A DNA stretch of 34,433 nt from Nitrospiraceae bacterium (GCA_005799365.1 SYGV01000141.1:1-34433); one strand, 5' to 3'. Numbered from the stretch's first letter, positions 16,164-23,697 are shown. A program made the numbers and translations. Notes: generated by a model not told the origin, from the letters alone.

Positions 16164-16240
16164 TGGGGGATCAGTGATGCGTAGCGGGCTGATTATCTGA
16201 ACTTTTCACTCATCACCCTTCACCTGTCACCCTTCACCTG
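16160..16240. repeat. Heptad-phased inverted array between convergent genes
   Basis: Left part 16160-16187: GTGATGG, GGGATCA, GTGATGC, GTAGCGG. Right part 16206-16240: TCACTCA, TCACCCT, TCACCTG, TCACCCT, TCACCTG. Both are strictly 7-nt phased and the right set is in inverse orientation (reverse complements contain GGTGA). It fills the whole gap and covers both stop codons (16161-16163 and 16227-16229), a position suited to bidirectional transcript ends. Confidence 0.85.
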
Positions 16241-17045
16241 CCTTCTGGTCCAGCGCCAGCGTCAGGCACTTGGCTGAGCCGCCCGCCTTCATGAATTCAT
16301 CGAGAGGAACCGGGCAGGGCTCATAGCCGCGGGCTGCGAGCCGCGCCATTGTCTCGGCGCACCCCTCCGGAAGCACGACCTGTTTTCCCACGCAGACGGC
16401 GTTGCAGGCAAAGCGGAGCGCCTCCGACTCAGGCACCGCCACACACAGGTCCTGGCCGATCCGATCCTCGATGACCCTCCGGGCATAGAGATCGAACGCG
16501 GGGGGGTAGTAGAGCAATGTTCCCCCGCTGAGCGGGCAGAAGCAAGTATCGAGGTGATAGAACCGGCGGTCCACCAGTTCGACCGGAATGATTTCCCGTC
16601 CGAACAGCTCGCTCAAGCTGGCGTAGGACCGGATGTCGCTGCGCTGGCGATACCCGCCGAACCAGGCATCGGGAAAGCCCAGGAGATCGCCTGCCCCCTC
16701 GAAATAGAGCCCCTCCTCCAGCGTCACCACGTCGTACCCATGGGCCCGGAACCACTGTTCGAAGAACGGCTCCTCCCGCCGGCGCTCCGGATGCCGGAAC
16801 CGGCTCGGCACGGCCTTTCGGCCCAGCACCGATCCGGCATTCGCCGTGAACACCATATCCGGCAGGCCTGGCGCCGGCGCCATCCGCTCCAATGTAGCGC
16901 CGACCTTGTCGGCAAGCACTTTCATCAGCCCCTGCCACTGGAGCCGCGCGCGGTCCGGCTGGACGCGGTTGGACAGGCGCATCCAGGGATTGATCTCGTA
17001 GTCGATGGAAAAATAGTCTGGCGGGCAGACGAGAAAACGGCTCAT
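16227..17045 (-). CDS. Arginine dihydrolase/deiminase-type guanidino-modifying enzyme
   Basis: 272 residues of the amidinotransferase/arginine deiminase superfamily. Landmarks are an N-terminal LVCPPDYFSIDYEINPWM, PDMVFTANAG (Asn69), GLYFEGAGDLL (Glu116), FYHLDTCFCPL (catalytic-type His164) and GGSAKCLTLAL (nucleophile Cys260). This arrangement matches the N-terminal domain of cyanobacterial AgrE/ArgZ, which converts arginine to ornithine, CO2 and ammonia. The gene overlaps by ATGA the gene for the other AgrE/ArgZ domain (ornithine cyclodeaminase), so the two together should take arginine to proline. Start ATG 17045 was preferred over GTG 17054 because of the coupled overlap. A dimethylarginine hydrolase is the main alternative. 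Confidence 0.85.
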   Translation of the reverse strand: MSRFLVCPPDYFSIDYEINPWMRLSNRVQPDRARLQWQGLMKVLADKVGATLERMAPAPGLPDMVFTANAGSVLGRKAVPSRFRHPERRREEPFFEQWFRAHGYDVVTLEEGLYFEGAGDLLGFPDAWFGGYRQRSDIRSYASLSELFGREIIPVELVDRRFYHLDTCFCPLSGGTLLYYPPAFDLYARRVIEDRIGQDLCVAVPESEALRFACNAVCVGKQVVLPEGCAETMARLAARGYEPCPVPLDEFMKAGGSAKCLTLALDQKAGEG

Positions 17046-18298
17046 CCCTTCCACCCCAACTCCCGCGCCAGTTCCCGGAGAAAAGACGCGGCGTCCATGA
17101 CGAGCCCGACCGCCTGAAAGCTGCCCCGATCGGCCAGCTTGGTGGGCACCGCCTGGTTGACGTCCACACAGACGGTGGGCACCGTGGCCGGCAGCAGATT
17201 CCCCGTCGCGACGGCGTGCAGGGTGGAGGCCACCAGCAGCGCCAGCTTCACCCCCGGCAAGGCATCCCTCATGGCCGCCTGGGCCTGGACCGAATCCGTG
17301 ATCACGCCAGGCAGAGGCCCGTCGTCTCGAATGGAGCCGGCCAGGACCATGCGGACATCGTGACGGACCGACGCCGCCATGATCCCGCCGGTGATGACTC
17401 CCGACGCCACCGCCTTCTCGATGCTGCCGATCGCCCGGATGCGATTGATCGTGCGCAGATGGTGTTCGTGGCCATGCGGCACGGCCCGGCCGGCCGAGAG
17501 GCCGTAGCCGAGCGACGTCCCGTAGAGGTGCGCCTCCATGTCGTGCGCCGCCAGAGCGTTGCCCCCGAAGAGCACGTGGATGAACTCGGACTCGATGAGC
17601 CAGGTCAACGCGTCGCGGCCGCCTGCATGGACGATGGCCGGACCTCCCACCAGCAACACCAGGCTGTCTGGACGGCCTCCGCTGCGCGCCTCCCGGTAGC
17701 CCTCGCGCAGGGCTGTCATGCGGCCGGCGATGTCCGCGATGATATGCCGGTTGGGCCGCTCGGACGACACCTGGGCCTGCATGAAGCTGAAGATGTCGCG
17801 CTCCTTGGGCCGCTCCAGCGGCAGGACTCGGACGCCCTCCCGCCCGACGACGACCCGGTCCCCCTGCCGCACTTGCCCCATGGGAACCGCCTGGGCCGTT
17901 GCGGCTGAATCCCCCACCCGTATCGCCACATCCATTTCAATGCCCTCGACGTCGATCCATTGCCCGCCGAGCCTGACCTGGGTCGGCAGATGGGTCGTAG
18001 CGTAAAAGGTGGGAGGGAGGACTCCGTCCGCCGGCGCCGGCTCGGCGCAACAGTCCGATTCCCGCTCGACCCGCGCGCCGTGAGGCTGGATGGCCTGCAG
18101 GATATCCGCGAGCTGTTGGCCGGAGGGGGCCCGGATGAGGATTCGGGCCCGTGACGGCTGGTCGCGCTGACTTCCGATCTGCACGTCGAGCAGATCGAAG
18201 GCCCCGCCCAGCATGAGGATCGCGTCAAGAACCTTGGCCAGGATGAGGGAGTCGATGATATGGCCCTGGAGAAGGACCGTTTCCTGTGTATTGACCAT
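17042..18298 (-). CDS. Archaeal/cyanobacterial-type ornithine cyclodeaminase (LOR/SDH, TIGR00300 family)
   Basis: 418 residues. The start VLLQGHIIDSLILAKVLDAI, the following LGGAFDLLDVQIG segment and the C-terminal NAD-binding half (LVLLVGGPAIVHAGGRDALT, LFGGNALAAHDMEAHLYGTS, GHEHHLRTINRIRAIGSI) match the LOR/SDH family. This is the domain that in AgrE/ArgZ and in methanogens converts ornithine to proline and ammonia; it is unrelated to classical ornithine cyclodeaminase. ATG 18298 has GGGAGG ten bases upstream. The stop overlaps the arginine dihydrolase gene by ATGA. Known family function plus the adjacent partner make the arginine-to-proline assignment strong, though not proven here. Confidence 0.87.
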   Translation of the reverse strand: MVNTQETVLLQGHIIDSLILAKVLDAILMLGGAFDLLDVQIGSQRDQPSRARILIRAPSGQQLADILQAIQPHGARVERESDCCAEPAPADGVLPPTFYATTHLPTQVRLGGQWIDVEGIEMDVAIRVGDSAATAQAVPMGQVRQGDRVVVGREGVRVLPLERPKERDIFSFMQAQVSSERPNRHIIADIAGRMTALREGYREARSGGRPDSLVLLVGGPAIVHAGGRDALTWLIESEFIHVLFGGNALAAHDMEAHLYGTSLGYGLSAGRAVPHGHEHHLRTINRIRAIGSIEKAVASGVITGGIMAASVRHDVRMVLAGSIRDDGPLPGVITDSVQAQAAMRDALPGVKLALLVASTLHAVATGNLLPATVPTVCVDVNQAVPTKLADRGSFQAVGLVMDAASFLRELARELGWKG

Positions 18299-18647
18299 GG
18301 CTCGGCTGCCTCCCACAGCCCTACGCCATTATGGTCCCCATCATACCACTGGGGCGCCTGCTTTGCCGTCCACGGCCGGATCAGCGCGTCCCGATGTGCA
18401 AACCGTCTCGAATGACGAACAGCGCGCGCATTCGGCAGCGGCATGATGCGTTGGTGATTGGTGGCTTTCCTGAGCCAGCCGGTTGGCCATTCGCCTCAGC
18501 GAGCAGCCGTTCCATCCTGGGCCAAAATAGAGAGGGGAGAGAGTGTCAGGGACAGGCCACCGGCGGACCTGTCCCTGCCGAATGTTCTCCCGAGTAGAAA
18601 TTGAAGTCCGTCGAAGAGGGTTTTGTAATAAGGGGGCCTAGCGTCCG
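18299..18647. other. Intergenic region between truD and the ornithine cyclodeaminase gene
   Basis: 349 bp with no convincing gene. It holds a strong inverted repeat (18547-18577) with an outer 6-bp helper stem. At 18440-18460 two weak 7-nt words (TTGG spacing) may be a decayed repeat. Confidence 0.45.
18535..18591. other. Nested stem-loop downstream of truD
   Basis: Inner 10-bp perfect stem CAGGGACAGG (18547-18556) with CCTGTCCCTG (18568-18577) and an 11-nt loop. An outer stem GGGAGA (18535-18540) pairs with TCTCCC (18586-18591). No T-run follows on either strand, so it is not a textbook intrinsic terminator. Confidence 0.45.
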
Positions 18648-19703
18648 CTAGACGCCGGCGTCGGGGCTGCCGGTTTTCATCACTTCGCGCAGCAGGCTGG
18701 TGGCATAGGAGCCGGGAGGCAGGACAAAGGACAGAATCAGGACGTCTTTCTCCAGCGACCAGTCCAACCCCTCCAATGGCACCCGCAGGGGCCTCCGCTC
18801 GCCGCGAAAGCCGCAGGCCGCCGCCGCTTCGCTGAGCGCCTCCGGCGTCGTCCCCTGTTCCGCCACGATGGCCCGCTCGATCTCTCCCGGCGCCCCCGAC
18901 GCCCAGGGAGCCCGTGAACCGAACAGAGGGCCGGTCGGACTGATCGCAAAGGCCTCCGCCCGCGGCTGCTCCGCGCCTTCATCCTCCACCGGGAAACAGG
19001 CGCCGTTCTCATGCTTCATGGCCCAGTCTCCGGCGAGCACCCGGTCGAGGCGGTCTATCCGGCGGGCCACAATCCGGTTGAAGAGAAACGATTGATACGC
19101 GTGCAGGTACCAGAGCCGTTTGGGCTTGGGCATTGTGGCGCGGCGGGCCGGATCCACGAGCAGCGCGGCTCCCGTCGAATAATTGAGTCCGTCCCGCCCC
19201 TGTCGCTGCGGCCCGAAATAGTTGGGCAGGCCGCGTTTCCCCAACTGGTCGAGAATCGCCGGCACGGAATCGGCCGCGCCGGGACGCACCCCGCGGATGA
19301 CCAGCCGGAAGCCGTTGCCCGCATGGTGTCCGGTCCGAAGACGGTTCCGATGGCGCCCCAACACCCTGATCGACAGAAGATGCTCGTCGGGAGGCAGTCG
19401 GGCGATCCGGTCCTCGGCCACGCCCTGCACGGACACCATCTGGGTCGTCACGGCTCGGGCATCCTTGAGACCGGCCACGCCGATGCACCGGGCCTTCACG
19501 CCCAAGCGGGATGAAAACCAGTCCACCATCTGAGGCGTGGCCAACCCCCGCTTGGTGACGGACAGATACAGATGCTCTCCCTGGCCGCAGGGCAGATACA
19601 GGGGGCGCTCCTCGACCCGAAAGTCGTCCGGCGTCGTGCGGATCATTCCCCCGATGCCCGGCACCGTTGCAGTGAGAAAGGGAAGGGACTGTTCAGGGGC
19701 CAT
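18648..19703 (-). CDS. truD: tRNA pseudouridine(13) synthase TruD
   Basis: Makes pseudouridine 13 in tRNA(Glu) and a few others. 351 residues. N-terminal IRTTPDDFRVEERPLY, catalytic motif GVAGLKDARAVTTQMVSVQG (Asp81), HAGNGFRLVIRG, LPNYFGPQRQGRDG (family NYFG.QRFG) and LWYLHAYQSFLFNRIV are all present, so the enzyme should be active. The TRUD insertion domain is present but compact. ATG 19703 has AGGAGG about 13 bases ahead. A divergent secreted protein starts 110 bp away. No partner genes in an operon. Confidence 0.94.
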   Translation of the reverse strand: MAPEQSLPFLTATVPGIGGMIRTTPDDFRVEERPLYLPCGQGEHLYLSVTKRGLATPQMVDWFSSRLGVKARCIGVAGLKDARAVTTQMVSVQGVAEDRIARLPPDEHLLSIRVLGRHRNRLRTGHHAGNGFRLVIRGVRPGAADSVPAILDQLGKRGLPNYFGPQRQGRDGLNYSTGAALLVDPARRATMPKPKRLWYLHAYQSFLFNRIVARRIDRLDRVLAGDWAMKHENGACFPVEDEGAEQPRAEAFAISPTGPLFGSRAPWASGAPGEIERAIVAEQGTTPEALSEAAAACGFRGERRPLRVPLEGLDWSLEKDVLILSFVLPPGSYATSLLREVMKTGSPDAGV

Positions 19704-19763
19704 GGTGGTTCCTCGATCCTCCTTGTACAGGCCTTACGTAAGCAGGCAGACGCAGATAGCCCG

Positions 19764-19772
19764 TGGTATACT
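19764..19772 (+). promoter_or_regulatory. Extended -10 promoter for the EF-hand gene
   Basis: TGGTATACT (TGn plus TATACT, 19767-19772) without a good -35. An 8-bp palindrome TTACGTAA (19734-19741) lies 22 bp upstream in the shared truD/EF-hand region. The leader would be about 35 nt. Confidence 0.4.
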
Positions 19773-19812
19773 CAGAGTGCCACACACATCAGGAGGCTCC
19801 GCTGTCGCCGCC

Positions 19813-20460
19813 ATGACGCCTCGGATCGCCATCACGGTTTATGCCATCCTCGCGTTCCTCTGCGGCGCGATGGGCGCAGCAGCCCCGTCCCATGCCGCAC
19901 GCCTCGCCGTCGAGCCGGACAACGTGTTCGCGTCCTTCACCGCCCATATCCGGCGGCAGATTCAGATCGACAAGGCAGGCTTTGCCCAGGCCCAAACGTG
20001 CACCGAATGGTTCTATCGCCAGCAACGCAAAAAGCCGGCGCCACCGGTGCTTGGCGTCTCCTTCCATCCCGCACGTGCGGTGGATCACGGGTCCGCCCAG
20101 ACTTCGGACTGCCCGTCTCGGTACCCGGGCAGGCTGGATGCCGCGAGGGAAGATTTCAACCGGACCCAATCCGCCCTGTCGTTCAGCCTCACCTTCTACG
20201 AATTTGCGCTGGTGGGCGACGGAAACGACGACGGACGGTACAGCCAACGCGAGTTACAGGACATCCTGGAGTCGTTCGGCCTCTCATTCCACCCGGGCGA
20301 CGCCTCGGCGACCCAGGTGGCCGTCCTCACCGCTCATTTCGACGCCGTGCGGAAAACCGGGGGGCTCGACATCCTCATGACCAGCATGGGCCTCCTGTAC
20401 GACAAGGGCTACCGCTTTACCGCCCCGGACCGGGCCGACTTGAATAGGATTTCCGGATGA
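19813..20460 (+). CDS. Secreted EF-hand-like protein of unknown function
   Basis: 215 residues with a signal peptide (hydrophobic AITVYAILAFLCGAMGAAA, cleavage probably after SHA). The mature part contains two cysteines and, around residues 135-148, VGDGNDDGRYSQREL, a good EF-hand calcium loop (D-x-N-x-D-G-x-Y-S-x-x-E). It is preceded by a helix (LSFSLTFYEFAL) and followed by one (LQDILESFGLSF), as an EF-hand needs. ATG 19813 is the only start ahead of the signal peptide, although AGGAGG (19791-19796) is rather far away at 16 nt. It overlaps the metallophosphoesterase gene by ATGA. Family not recognised. Confidence 0.75.
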   Translation: MTPRIAITVYAILAFLCGAMGAAAPSHAARLAVEPDNVFASFTAHIRRQIQIDKAGFAQAQTCTEWFYRQQRKKPAPPVLGVSFHPARAVDHGSAQTSDCPSRYPGRLDAAREDFNRTQSALSFSLTFYEFALVGDGNDDGRYSQRELQDILESFGLSFHPGDASATQVAVLTAHFDAVRKTGGLDILMTSMGLLYDKGYRFTAPDRADLNRISG

Positions 20461-21320
20461 TCAAGTTTCCGCTCAGCTGGCACAGACGGCTCCGACTTGC
20501 GCTGGCCCACCGGATTTCTCTGCCCTTCCACCGCCTCTTCAACCGGTTTCCCGATTCCGAGGCCGGCCATGCCCGGGCGGAGGTCACCCGTATCACCTGT
20601 CACCATACGCCCTTGGCCGGTCGCAGGGCCGTGCAGATCAGCGACCTGCACCTGGACCGCTACCATGCGCGCCATGACTCCGTTCTCCGGACGATCGCCG
20701 GGCTGAAGCCGGACTGGATCTTCGTGACCGGAGACCTCCTGAATGTCTCAGACGGGCTGCCCCATCTCTTCCAGTTCCTCGCCGGGCTGAGAAGCCTGGC
20801 TCCCGTCTTCCTCACCCTGGGAAACCACGACCATTACAGCGGCGTCCCCGTGGATCAGTTCACCGCACTGGCGGACCGGCACAAGCTGCACCTGCTGGTC
20901 AACCAAACCATGTTCGTCCCGACGGAAGGGGGCGAATTGGGGATCGTCGGCCTGGACGATCCTTCGTTGCACCGGGCCGATCTCACGTGCATCCCGCCAC
21001 GGACCAAAGGCCGCTTTACCGTCCTGCTGGCTCACGCCCCGAACGTGCTCGACCATCTGGACCACCGCCATGCGGTCGATCTGATCCTCTGCGGCCACAG
21101 CCATGGAGGCCAGTGGCGCCCGCCGCTCATTCCTCCGTCCTGGCTTCCATACGGCTGTCGGGGACGAGTACACGGTCACTACCGACAGAACCGTCACCGG
21201 CTCTATGTGAATCGCGGCCTCGGTTGGTCGCTTCTCCCCCTCCGCTGGAGCTGCCCGCCGGAAATCCTGGCCATCGACTGGAGCGCCGACGCCCCATCGG
21301 ATCACGAAAACGCCGGCTGA
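20457..21320 (+). CDS. Calcineurin-type metallophosphoesterase (YaeI-like)
   Basis: 287 residues with the full set of metallophosphoesterase motifs: ISDLHLDRYH (D-x-H), FVTGDLLNVSDG (G-D), LTLGNHDHYSGV (G-N-H-D), LLAHAPN (H) and LILCGHSHGGQWRP (GHSHGGQ). This is the YaeI/YkuE-type branch, which acts on membrane-related phosphoesters. The N-terminal basic, hydrophobic segment may bind the membrane, but no clear signal peptide is seen. Translation starts in an ATGA overlap with the secreted EF-hand gene, so the two are coupled. Substrate not predictable. Confidence 0.9.
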   Translation: MIKFPLSWHRRLRLALAHRISLPFHRLFNRFPDSEAGHARAEVTRITCHHTPLAGRRAVQISDLHLDRYHARHDSVLRTIAGLKPDWIFVTGDLLNVSDGLPHLFQFLAGLRSLAPVFLTLGNHDHYSGVPVDQFTALADRHKLHLLVNQTMFVPTEGGELGIVGLDDPSLHRADLTCIPPRTKGRFTVLLAHAPNVLDHLDHRHAVDLILCGHSHGGQWRPPLIPPSWLPYGCRGRVHGHYRQNRHRLYVNRGLGWSLLPLRWSCPPEILAIDWSADAPSDHENAG

Positions 21321-21327
21321 TCGCCGG

Positions 21328-21963
21328 TCACGCCAGCCGCTCCAGCGCTTCCCGCGCCCGGCTGCGGACCGTTTGGTCCCAGTCGTCCTGCATCACAGCC
21401 GTCAGCTTCTGCTTCGCCTCAGCCGCCCGCATCCGCCCCAAGGCCAGCGCCGCGCTGGCCCGCACATAGGCATGGTCGTCCTCCAGCGCCAGCAACAACA
21501 AGGGAATCGCCTCCGTCGCCCGCAACGCCCCCAGGTGACTGGCGGCCATCCCCCGCACACGGTGCTGCTTGTCGCCCAAGGCCGTCTTGAGGGTGTGCAT
21601 CAACAGTTCGGCCATCGGCGCCGCGACCGGCTCCAGCCCCTCCGGCCGGTATCCATTCAACTCGACGAGGGCAAAGGCCAGATCGAGCCGTTGCTGCGTC
21701 GCGGTGGCTTGCCGGAACAGGCCGATCAGCCGCGCCCGCTCCCGGCTGGTCTGTCGGGAACGACGAATCCTCCTGACTCCCAGCCACAAGAGCAGCGCGC
21801 CGGCAAGCCCCAGCAGCGCCAGCGGCAGGGCCTGATCGAGGACCCGGTCCTGGATCTCGGGCGGCGTCCGCTTCCACACCCAGACCGCCGCGACGACCAG
21901 GCCGATCAGGGTGAACACCGCGGTCACATTCGCCTGGCCCTGCTGGTTCTGTACGCGCATCAT
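21328..21963 (-). CDS. Membrane-anchored HEAT-repeat protein
   Basis: 211 residues. Two N-terminal membrane helices (about 13-30 and 46-65, the latter LALLGLAGALLLWLGV) are followed by a basic linker and a helical-repeat domain. HEAT-like units include HRVRGMAASHLGALRATEAI, HAYVRASAALALGRMRAAEA and QTVRSRAREAL. It is probably a cytoplasmic scaffold held at the membrane; partner unknown. ATG 21963 was chosen over 22026 because a promoter (21970-21999) ends six bases before it, predicting a leaderless message. Divergent from marR, which may regulate it. Confidence 0.8.
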   Translation of the reverse strand: MMRVQNQQGQANVTAVFTLIGLVVAAVWVWKRTPPEIQDRVLDQALPLALLGLAGALLLWLGVRRIRRSRQTSRERARLIGLFRQATATQQRLDLAFALVELNGYRPEGLEPVAAPMAELLMHTLKTALGDKQHRVRGMAASHLGALRATEAIPLLLLALEDDHAYVRASAALALGRMRAAEAKQKLTAVMQDDWDQTVRSRAREALERLA

Positions 21964-21969
21964 CGGCGC

Positions 21970-21999
21970 ATCATAGGGGGTCGTTGCGGACGCCGTCAA
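21970..21999 (-). promoter_or_regulatory. Promoter of the HEAT-repeat gene (leaderless)
   Basis: On the minus strand TTGACG (21999-21994), 18-bp spacer, TATGAT (21975-21970), then six bases to ATG 21963. Start of transcription should coincide with the start codon. Confidence 0.65.
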
Positions 22000-22019
22000 C
22001 GCCCGCCTCCGCTTTGCGC

Positions 22020-22048
22020 TTGACATTGATCCTAACTAGGACTACTAT
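22020..22048 (+). promoter_or_regulatory. Promoter of marR with internal operator (leaderless)
   Basis: TTGACA (22020-22025), 17-bp spacer, TACTAT (22043-22048), then six bases to ATG 22055. Within the spacer sits the inverted repeat TCCTAACTAGGA (22030-22041). Its -35 is 20 bp from that of the divergent HEAT gene. Confidence 0.7.
22030..22041. promoter_or_regulatory. Putative MarR operator
   Basis: Inverted repeat TCCTA-AC-TAGGA, between the -35 and -10 boxes of the marR promoter. Occupancy would block RNA polymerase, the usual mode of MarR autorepression. Site assignment is inference. Confidence 0.55.
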
Positions 22049-22054
22049 GTGCGC

Positions 22055-22513
22055 ATGCCCGACCTTCCGGACCTCCAGGACGACCCCTATCTGAAGGTGG
22101 TGCGGCCGCTGGCCGAAGCCTATCTGGCCTTCTGGCGCGAAGACAACCGCCATATCCGGTCCCTTCGGCTGACCCCGTCCCAGTTCGACGTCATCGCGAC
22201 CCTCGGCGATACCGACGGCCTGACCTGTTCCGAGCTGTCCGCCCGCACCCTGGTCACCAAGGGCACGTTGACCGGCGTGCTGGACCGGCTGGAAGCCAAG
22301 GGCTTCATCCTGCGGGATGCCGTGACCGGGGACCGGCGGTGCACCAAGATCACGCTGACGGGCAAAGGCGAGGCGCTGTTCCGCAAGACCTTTGCGGCGC
22401 ACATCTCGTTCTTGCGTCCCCGCTTCGAGCGGGCGGTGACGAAAAAAGAAGCGGACCAGCTCCGGGCCCTGCTACTCCGCATCCGCGACAGCTTCCTGGA
22501 GAAACCGGCCTAG
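22055..22513 (+). CDS. MarR-family transcriptional regulator
   Basis: 152 residues, winged helix. LTPSQFDVIATLGDTDGLTC, SELSARTLVTKGTLTGVLDR (recognition helix region) and the wing AVTGDRRCTKITLTGKGEAL are standard MarR elements. Helical dimerisation ends flank them. ATG 22055 is preferred over GTG 22049 because the -10 box ends at 22048, which would place the transcription start at the ATG. Likely autoregulated through the repeat at 22030-22041, and possibly regulates the divergent HEAT gene. It is followed 27 bp later by a nitroreductase remnant and a metallo-hydrolase. Ligand unknown. Confidence 0.9.
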   Translation: MPDLPDLQDDPYLKVVRPLAEAYLAFWREDNRHIRSLRLTPSQFDVIATLGDTDGLTCSELSARTLVTKGTLTGVLDRLEAKGFILRDAVTGDRRCTKITLTGKGEALFRKTFAAHISFLRPRFERAVTKKEADQLRALLLRIRDSFLEKPA

Positions 22514-22540
22514 CAGGGCGGGCAGCTACGGAGCTTCGTC

Positions 22541-22945
22541 ATGGGAAAACCGGCGACCCCCGACCATCCGATCCACGAGATCCTCCGTCGGCGATGGAGT
22601 CCGTTGGCCTTCTCCGACCGGAGCATGACACCCGAGACGCCGCAGAGTCTATGCGAAGCGTCGCGCCGGGCGCCTTCCAGCGCCCACGAGCGGCCCTGGA
22701 GTTTCCTTGTGGCCACAAACGACGCCCCGGAGGAATACGACCGTTTGCTCGGCTGTCTCGTGGAAGGCCATCAGGTCCGGGCCAAACACGCGCCGGCGCT
22801 GCTGGTGTCCGTGGCCGGCAAGTTCGATCGCGACCGCGCTCCCACCCCCCATTTGCGACAGCGCGAGTCGGCCCCGCAAATTCGCACGCCGATCGGGTCG
22901 TTCGTCTTCAGCGGCCGATGGGGACGGGGGTTCCCGCTCGCGTGA
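22541..22945 (+). pseudogene. Nitroreductase-family protein with in-frame internal deletion
   Basis: 134 residues where the family has about 200. The N-terminal part is normal: HPIHEILRRRWSPLAFSDRS, RRAPSSAHERPWSFLVATND, EEYDRLLGCLVEGHQVRAKH, APALLVSVAGKFDRDRAP. It then jumps directly to HLRQRESAPQIRTP and FVFSGRWGRG, which resemble the extreme C-terminus of this family (..LRERE.APR.RKPL..FVFSG.WG). The missing middle, roughly 65-70 residues, holds the D.G.A..NL.LQA segment and part of the FMN and dimer interface. The frame is kept, so a protein could be made, but flavin binding is doubtful. GGAG sits ahead of the ATG. The stop overlaps the next start by one base (TGATG). Confidence 0.75.
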
Positions 22946-23697
22946 TGCGCCTGACCATCCTCGGCTCCGGCACCAACGTCCATCCCGCCCGCGCCGCCGC
23001 CGGATACCTGGTCCGGACGGACCGGCTCTTCCTGATGGACTTCGGGCCCCGCACTCTCATGAACCTCATCAAGAGCGGCACGGACCGGCATCGGATCACC
23101 CATATCCTGTTTTCGCATTTCCACGCCGATCACTTCGCAGACTTTATTCCCTTTTTCTTCGATGCGGTCTACCATGCCAAGCATGTCGGCAGACGCGAGG
23201 ACCTGACGATCATCGGCCCGCGCGGCACGAAGCGACTGTTCGGCGTCATGTTGCACACCGTCCCCGGGTTTGGGACCGCCCAATTTCACACGACGATCCG
23301 CGAAGTGGCCGACCGGAGCTTTCGCATCGGCAAGACCCACATCACCGCGCGCACGGTGGCGCACAGTCCTCGGCTGCACTGTCTGGGATATCGGGTGCGC
23401 TACGGCGGGAAGACGCTGGCCTACTCGGGCGATGCGATGTATTGCGACGGCTTGCTCGCGCTCTGCCGCAAGGCGGATGCGGCCGTCTTGGATTGTTCAT
23501 TTCCGGAGAACCGCCCTGGCCCCGGCCATATGCACGCGGGAGACTGCGGCAGGGTGGCGCAGGAGGCCGGCGTCAAACGCCTGATCCTGTCGCACTTTTA
23601 TCCGATTGCGGAATCCCGCGACGTCGCGCGGCAAGCCGGACGCCGGTTCGACGGCCGGATTACGGTGGGCCGTGACTTGATGACGGTGCGCCTGTGA
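22945..23697 (+). CDS. MBL-fold metallo-hydrolase (RNase Z-like)
   Basis: 250 residues beginning MRLTILGSGTNVHPARAAAG, the usual first strand of the RNase Z/arylsulfatase-like branch. Metal motifs are HILFSHFHADHFADF (HxHxDH), a later His in ARTVAHSPRLHCLGYRV, TLAYSGDAMYCDGLL (Asp), HMHAGDCGRVAQEAGVKRL and LSHFYPIAES (final His). It lacks the tRNA-binding exosite arm of true RNase Z, so the substrate is open. ATG 22945 overlaps the nitroreductase stop by one base, and it is probably the third gene of the marR transcript. Frames further upstream on this strand are antiphase to marR. Confidence 0.87.
   Translation: MRLTILGSGTNVHPARAAAGYLVRTDRLFLMDFGPRTLMNLIKSGTDRHRITHILFSHFHADHFADFIPFFFDAVYHAKHVGRREDLTIIGPRGTKRLFGVMLHTVPGFGTAQFHTTIREVADRSFRIGKTHITARTVAHSPRLHCLGYRVRYGGKTLAYSGDAMYCDGLLALCRKADAAVLDCSFPENRPGPGHMHAGDCGRVAQEAGVKRLILSHFYPIAESRDVARQAGRRFDGRITVGRDLMTVRL

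Noticed and set aside
18440-18465. Possible eighth heptad array (TTGG words)
   Set aside because: Only two words keep 7-nt spacing, too few to separate from chance.
18650-18665. 12-bp palindrome GACGCCGGCGTC near the truD stop
   Set aside because: It encodes the end of TruD and GC-rich 12-bp palindromes are expected by chance at this GC content.
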